In this document: piece by piece, positions 60,706 to 64,000 of the stretch
Numbering within the stretch: position 1 is the stretch's first letter
Layout of the letters: each line of letters starts with the position of its first letter
Assembly (NCBI GenBank): GCA_024180945.1
Contig: JAKSGN010000041.1
Coordinates: forward strand, 186,001 to 250,000
Direction: 5' to 3'
Source of the DNA: Macrophomina tecta
Lineage: Eukaryota > Ascomycota > Dothideomycetes > Botryosphaeriales > Botryosphaeriaceae
DNA: 64,000 nucleotides
The notes under the pieces: model-generated
Seen by the model: only the letters and a program-made list of their open reading frames with translations
Databases searched by the model: none
Told to the model about the DNA's origin: nothing
Translations under genes and position numbers: made by a program

Positions 60706-62733
60706 ATGTCCGAGTACATCGGGTATGTCGCTCGACGCGCTGAGCTCCAGATGCTTCAATTGCCGCTAACACCTTCTTCACAGTGCCCGGATATCGCTGA
60801 TATCCAAAAGCGACATCAGGTCCGCCGTCTTGCCTTCCCCATGCGCCCGTCGTGTTCCTGACTTTGGTGTTCCAGATACGTTGGAACCCTCCATGAGATC
60901 AACTCCGAGAGCTCCACCGTCGCCCTCGAGAATGTCACGTCTTTCGGTACCGAAGGCCGCCGCAATGGCGAGGACGAGATCCCTGCCTCGGACAACATCT
61001 ACGAGTACATCGTCTTCCGCGGCAGCGACGTCAAGGACCTCCGTATAGAGGACAAAGTCGAACAGTCTAAGCCCGCTCCGCCGCCTATGCCCAACGACCC
61101 GGCAATCCTCGGCGTAAGTCTGCCTCCAGAGCGATATCTACATCGACATCTGTCGCTAGCCTGATGAAGCATTTCGGATGTAAATTACACAAACCACCGA
61201 GTGCGCAAAACCGTGTGGATACCTCCGTTGCCTTCCTTCTGAGCCTGGCGCATACCCCACCAAGTCCACGTTTGGCACATAAATACGAGGTCGCTAACTT
61301 GAATGTAGGCCGCTCGTCCAGCTCAGTCTACTCCGCAAGGCAATCAGCAGGCCCAGCCGCCCAACTTCCCCAACGCTCAGCACTTCAACCCGCCCTACCC
61401 GACCTCTGGCCCCGGCCCGTACCCGCCCTTCCAGAACACTCATTTCGGTCCTCCCGGTGTCTACCCTGGCGGCCCAGGTGGCCCTGGCGGTCCGCGTGGT
61501 CCTGGAGGCCCGGGAGGCCCTGGTGGCCCCGGTGGGTTCCCCGGCTATCCCGGTATGCCTTACGGTGCTCCGCCAGGCTGGTACCCCCCTCCCGGCCAAG
61601 GTTTCCCGCCAGGTCCTCCTGGCCCCTTCTCGCCGCATCCGAACCAGATGCCTATCGGTCCGCCTGGACAGGGTCCGAAACCTGGCCCGCCTGGACCTGG
61701 CCAGGAACAGAAGCCTGTAGAGGCTGACGCTGCGCCCAAGTCTGCCGAGGCCAAGAGCAAGTCTTCGACGCCTGCACCAGCTCCTGGCAAGGCTCCTACT
61801 CCACCAGTTGAGACTAAGCCTGATCCCGCAGCCGCTCTTGCCCCTCCCCAGCCCAACCCTTCCGCCGCGCCGCAGACTGCTCCCAAGGCTGCCCCTACTG
61901 GTCCGAAGAATGGTCGCATCGTTCCGGTTGTCCCCCTGGCTACGCCTGGCCAGAAGCCTGCCGCCCCCGCTGCAGCTCCTCAGCCTGCTCAAGCTGGCGC
62001 CAACCCGCCTCAACAGTACCGTGATGCCACGCAAGCTGCTACTGCTGCTGTGGCTGCGGCCATGGCTAAGCTCAAGCCCCAGGCCGGAGCGCCCCAGGCT
62101 CAGACGGGTGATGTTGCTATTCAGAACCTGACTCAAAAAGTTGCGGAGATGCGCGCAGATGATCGGGCCCGCCATGGCAAGGCGCCTGGCGCCAGCGGTT
62201 TGGCTGGTCAGCGTGGTCGTGGCCCACGTCGCGGGAGCAACCGTGATCAACACAGCAAGCCCATTGACGTTCCCGGTACCGATTTCGATTTCGAGTCTTC
62301 CAACGCGAAGTTTAATAAGCAAGATCTTGTGAAAGAGGCCATCGCCACTGGCTCTCCTCTCGGTACCCCTAGTGAGGAGGTGGAGCCCACCAACGGAGCG
62401 ACGAATGGTGCCGCGCCTGAGAAGAAGGAGACGGTTGTCATCCCGACTATCCCGTATAACAAAAGTAATTCATTCTTCGACAACATCTCATCTGAACTGA
62501 AGGATAGGGAAGAGGCTAAGGGCAAGCTGGGCGGCCATGAGTTCCGCACGGAAGAGAGAAGGAAGAATCTGGAGACTTTCGGACAGGGCAGCGTTGACAA
62601 CTACCGCGGCGGTTTCCGTGGCCGTGGACGCGGCAGGGGGTTCCGTGGTGGTCGCGGTTACGGACGAGGACGTGGCGGCGGCGGTCGTGGTCGTGCTCCT
62701 GGCGCTCCTGCTGGCGATGCTGGGGGCTTCTAA
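60706..62733 (+). CDS. SCD6: LSm14/RAP55-family translational repressor Scd6 (Sum2)
   Basis: Acts in P-bodies and stress granules, binding eIF4G and decapping factors to repress translation. Exons are 60706-60722, 60784-60819, 60876-61113 and 61309-62733, giving 571 residues. They form the LSm domain (MSEYIGARISLISKSDIRY, ..YVGTLHEINSESSTVALEN) at residues ~1-90. A Pro/Gly-rich linker with collagen-like GPPG repeats follows. The three hallmark motifs come next: FDF (GTDFDFESSNAKFN), FFD (NSFFDNISSELKDR) and TFG (KNLETFGQGSVDNY). A C-terminal RGG tail (RGRGRGRGFRGG...) ends the protein. The linker is unusually long. All four exons join in frame at good splice sites. Confidence 0.94.
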
Positions 62734-64000
62734 GTCTTTCCGAGCTATTCATCGATAGTTCATTGCTTTCCTGCTTTCGACGTCTTTTTCCACCTATAAA
62801 AAGGCGAACAAAAATAGTCAGATTCGGCGGATCTGAACAAGTCTTTTTCAGAGGCGTTTGTTTTTGATTAAAGGGGAAAGCATCTGACGTGGAGATTCTT
62901 CTTTTTCTGCTTTTTTATGCGACAGGCAGGTGTTTCCAAAGCTTTTCCCTTCGCTAATGCGAGAGTGGATGGACGATTCTTCAAGAGATAGCATGAGCAC
63001 GAAGCACGAGCGGCCGGTTGGGAGGTTGCAGGGGCGCGTTGGGGGAATGCTGGAGCAAAGCGCGGAATTACAAAACGGTTTAACACATGTACAACTATTT
63101 CTATTGCTCTTGGCTTCAGTGTTTTACTTTGCGTTCTCTTGAGTTCTGTGCGTCATTTTGTCTTGTGCCCTTTCTTTCCGTGATCTGGGTGTTAGCGGTC
63201 GCGGAAGTGAGGGAATTGAAAAAGACAGCTGGAGCACGCACACTGAAAAAGTGGCATTAAGGTGAAAGATGGCATTGATGTCAAGATCCTCGCTTTGTTC
63301 TTGTCTTTGTCGGTTTCGAGCGGATCTTGCAGATGATGACCGAATAAAAGCAGCCTGATCTTGCGGCCCGCACTTTCATCCATATTCTCAAATACAACAT
63401 GTCTGCTTGTCTGTTCAACCTCTCCATCATCGTCGTGCCTCATCACGGTGCTCCATGAGCTGGTGAAGTATCGGTGTTAGTGGCAATGTGATCGGGCCAA
63501 ACGCGGATTGGCCTGGGTAGGTCGAGCGCTAGACTCCTTGCGGTAGTTCTTTTAGACTCAATTTATACATATGTCCTCAATCCCTTCTGCTAGATGGTAC
63601 TGCCGTATCCTTGCCGCTTGGCTGAGATTCATGCACGCTCGAGCTGCCCGCGCCGCCGACCCTCACTTCACCTCACTGTACCTGAGTCGGCATCACCATT
63701 ACAGACAAGCGACTGACCTTGCGGCAGTAGCTCTGTCGAACACTGCCTTTAGAAAGCTTCGCGGTGCTCATTGCAGCGGTCTGTCTGGAAACTGTGAGCT
63801 GGAGGCGCCGTCGCTCTGCGTCAGCTTGGGTTTTGCTGAACCAGGTGGAGCGGTGCTCCCACAAGCGGCAGAGACAGTGGGCTCACGGCTCGCGAATCTG
63901 GATGGAGCCAGCCCGGCAAGTAGTACTGCATTCCTCTTGATGACTGTCTGGCTTTTGCTCCTCTCGACGAGTTGCGGCGGACGGCAGACTGCGGTCTCGC
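62734..64000. other. 3' flank and right edge without a supported gene
   Basis: 1.27 kb after SCD6. A TATAAAAAGG element lies near 62796. A possible first exon on the minus strand (MSTAKLSKGSVRQSYCRK, 63718-63771) ends at a GTCAGT donor, but I found no convincing second exon. Confidence 0.45.

Noticed and set aside
63718..63771. Possible first exon MSTAKLSKGSVRQSYCRK on the minus strand
   Set aside because: It ends at a fair donor, but each downstream acceptor tried leads quickly to a stop, so there is no full gene model.

Overview
The window reads as nuclear DNA of a filamentous ascomycete (Pezizomycotina). It is GC-rich, with about 20 genes on both strands. Introns are mostly 49-90 bp with GT..AG ends and CTRAC-type branch sites. 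The genes include typical fungal ones: Sec16, a Neo1-type flippase, QCR10, Hook, Pcf11 and Scd6/Sum2. A Dothideomycete is my best guess for the class, but the sequence read by eye does not prove it. I saw no rRNA, tRNA, CRISPR array, intact transposon or prophage. Exon coordinates were worked out by hand from splice signals and reading-frame continuity.

Layout. 1-141: start of a gene leaving the left edge (-). 1.8-8.0 kb: Sec16 (-), head-to-head with a P4-ATPase of the Neo1 class (8.6-12.6 kb, +). 13.1-16.4 kb: a low-complexity protein with a C-terminal membrane segment (+), a 64-residue zinc-finger microprotein (-) and a conserved fungal protein ending in a duplicated SLDRLSL tail (-). 18.5-20.7 kb: QCR10 of respiratory complex III (+), convergent with proteasome subunit alpha5/PUP2 (-). 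22.2-25.7 kb: a flavin monooxygenase fused to a large multi-pass membrane domain (+), followed by a small ABM-type protein (-). 27.1-29.2 kb: a repeat-rich GPI-anchored surface protein (-) whose eight introns all appear to be phase 1. 29.3-32.6 kb is almost empty. 33.2-35.9 kb: carnitine acetyltransferase (-), head-to-head with RAD57 (37.1-38.7 kb, +). 39.2-40.8 kb: RVB2 (-), head-to-head with an orphan coiled-coil protein of 1367 residues (41.8-46.0 kb, +). 47.4-48.1 kb: an unclear membrane protein (-). 49.6-52.5 kb: Hook (-). 53.3-53.7 kb: a small secreted protein resembling I9 inhibitors (-), head-to-head with PCF11 (54.6-56.5 kb, +). 57.1-58.2 kb: adenylate kinase (+). 59.5-60.3 kb: a Pex39-like protein (-), head-to-head with Scd6/Sum2 (60.7-62.7 kb, +).

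Most genes are single-copy housekeeping genes with no shared pathway. Head-to-head pairs with 0.4-2.1 kb between start codons are common, and Sec16 and the flippase both serve the early secretory pathway. Three loci stand out. The GPI protein looks built from duplicated, frame-neutral exons plus a nearly perfect 21-bp minisatellite. The monooxygenase-membrane fusion has no terpenoid cluster around it. The KPWE-motif protein fits the recently recognised peroxin Pex39.
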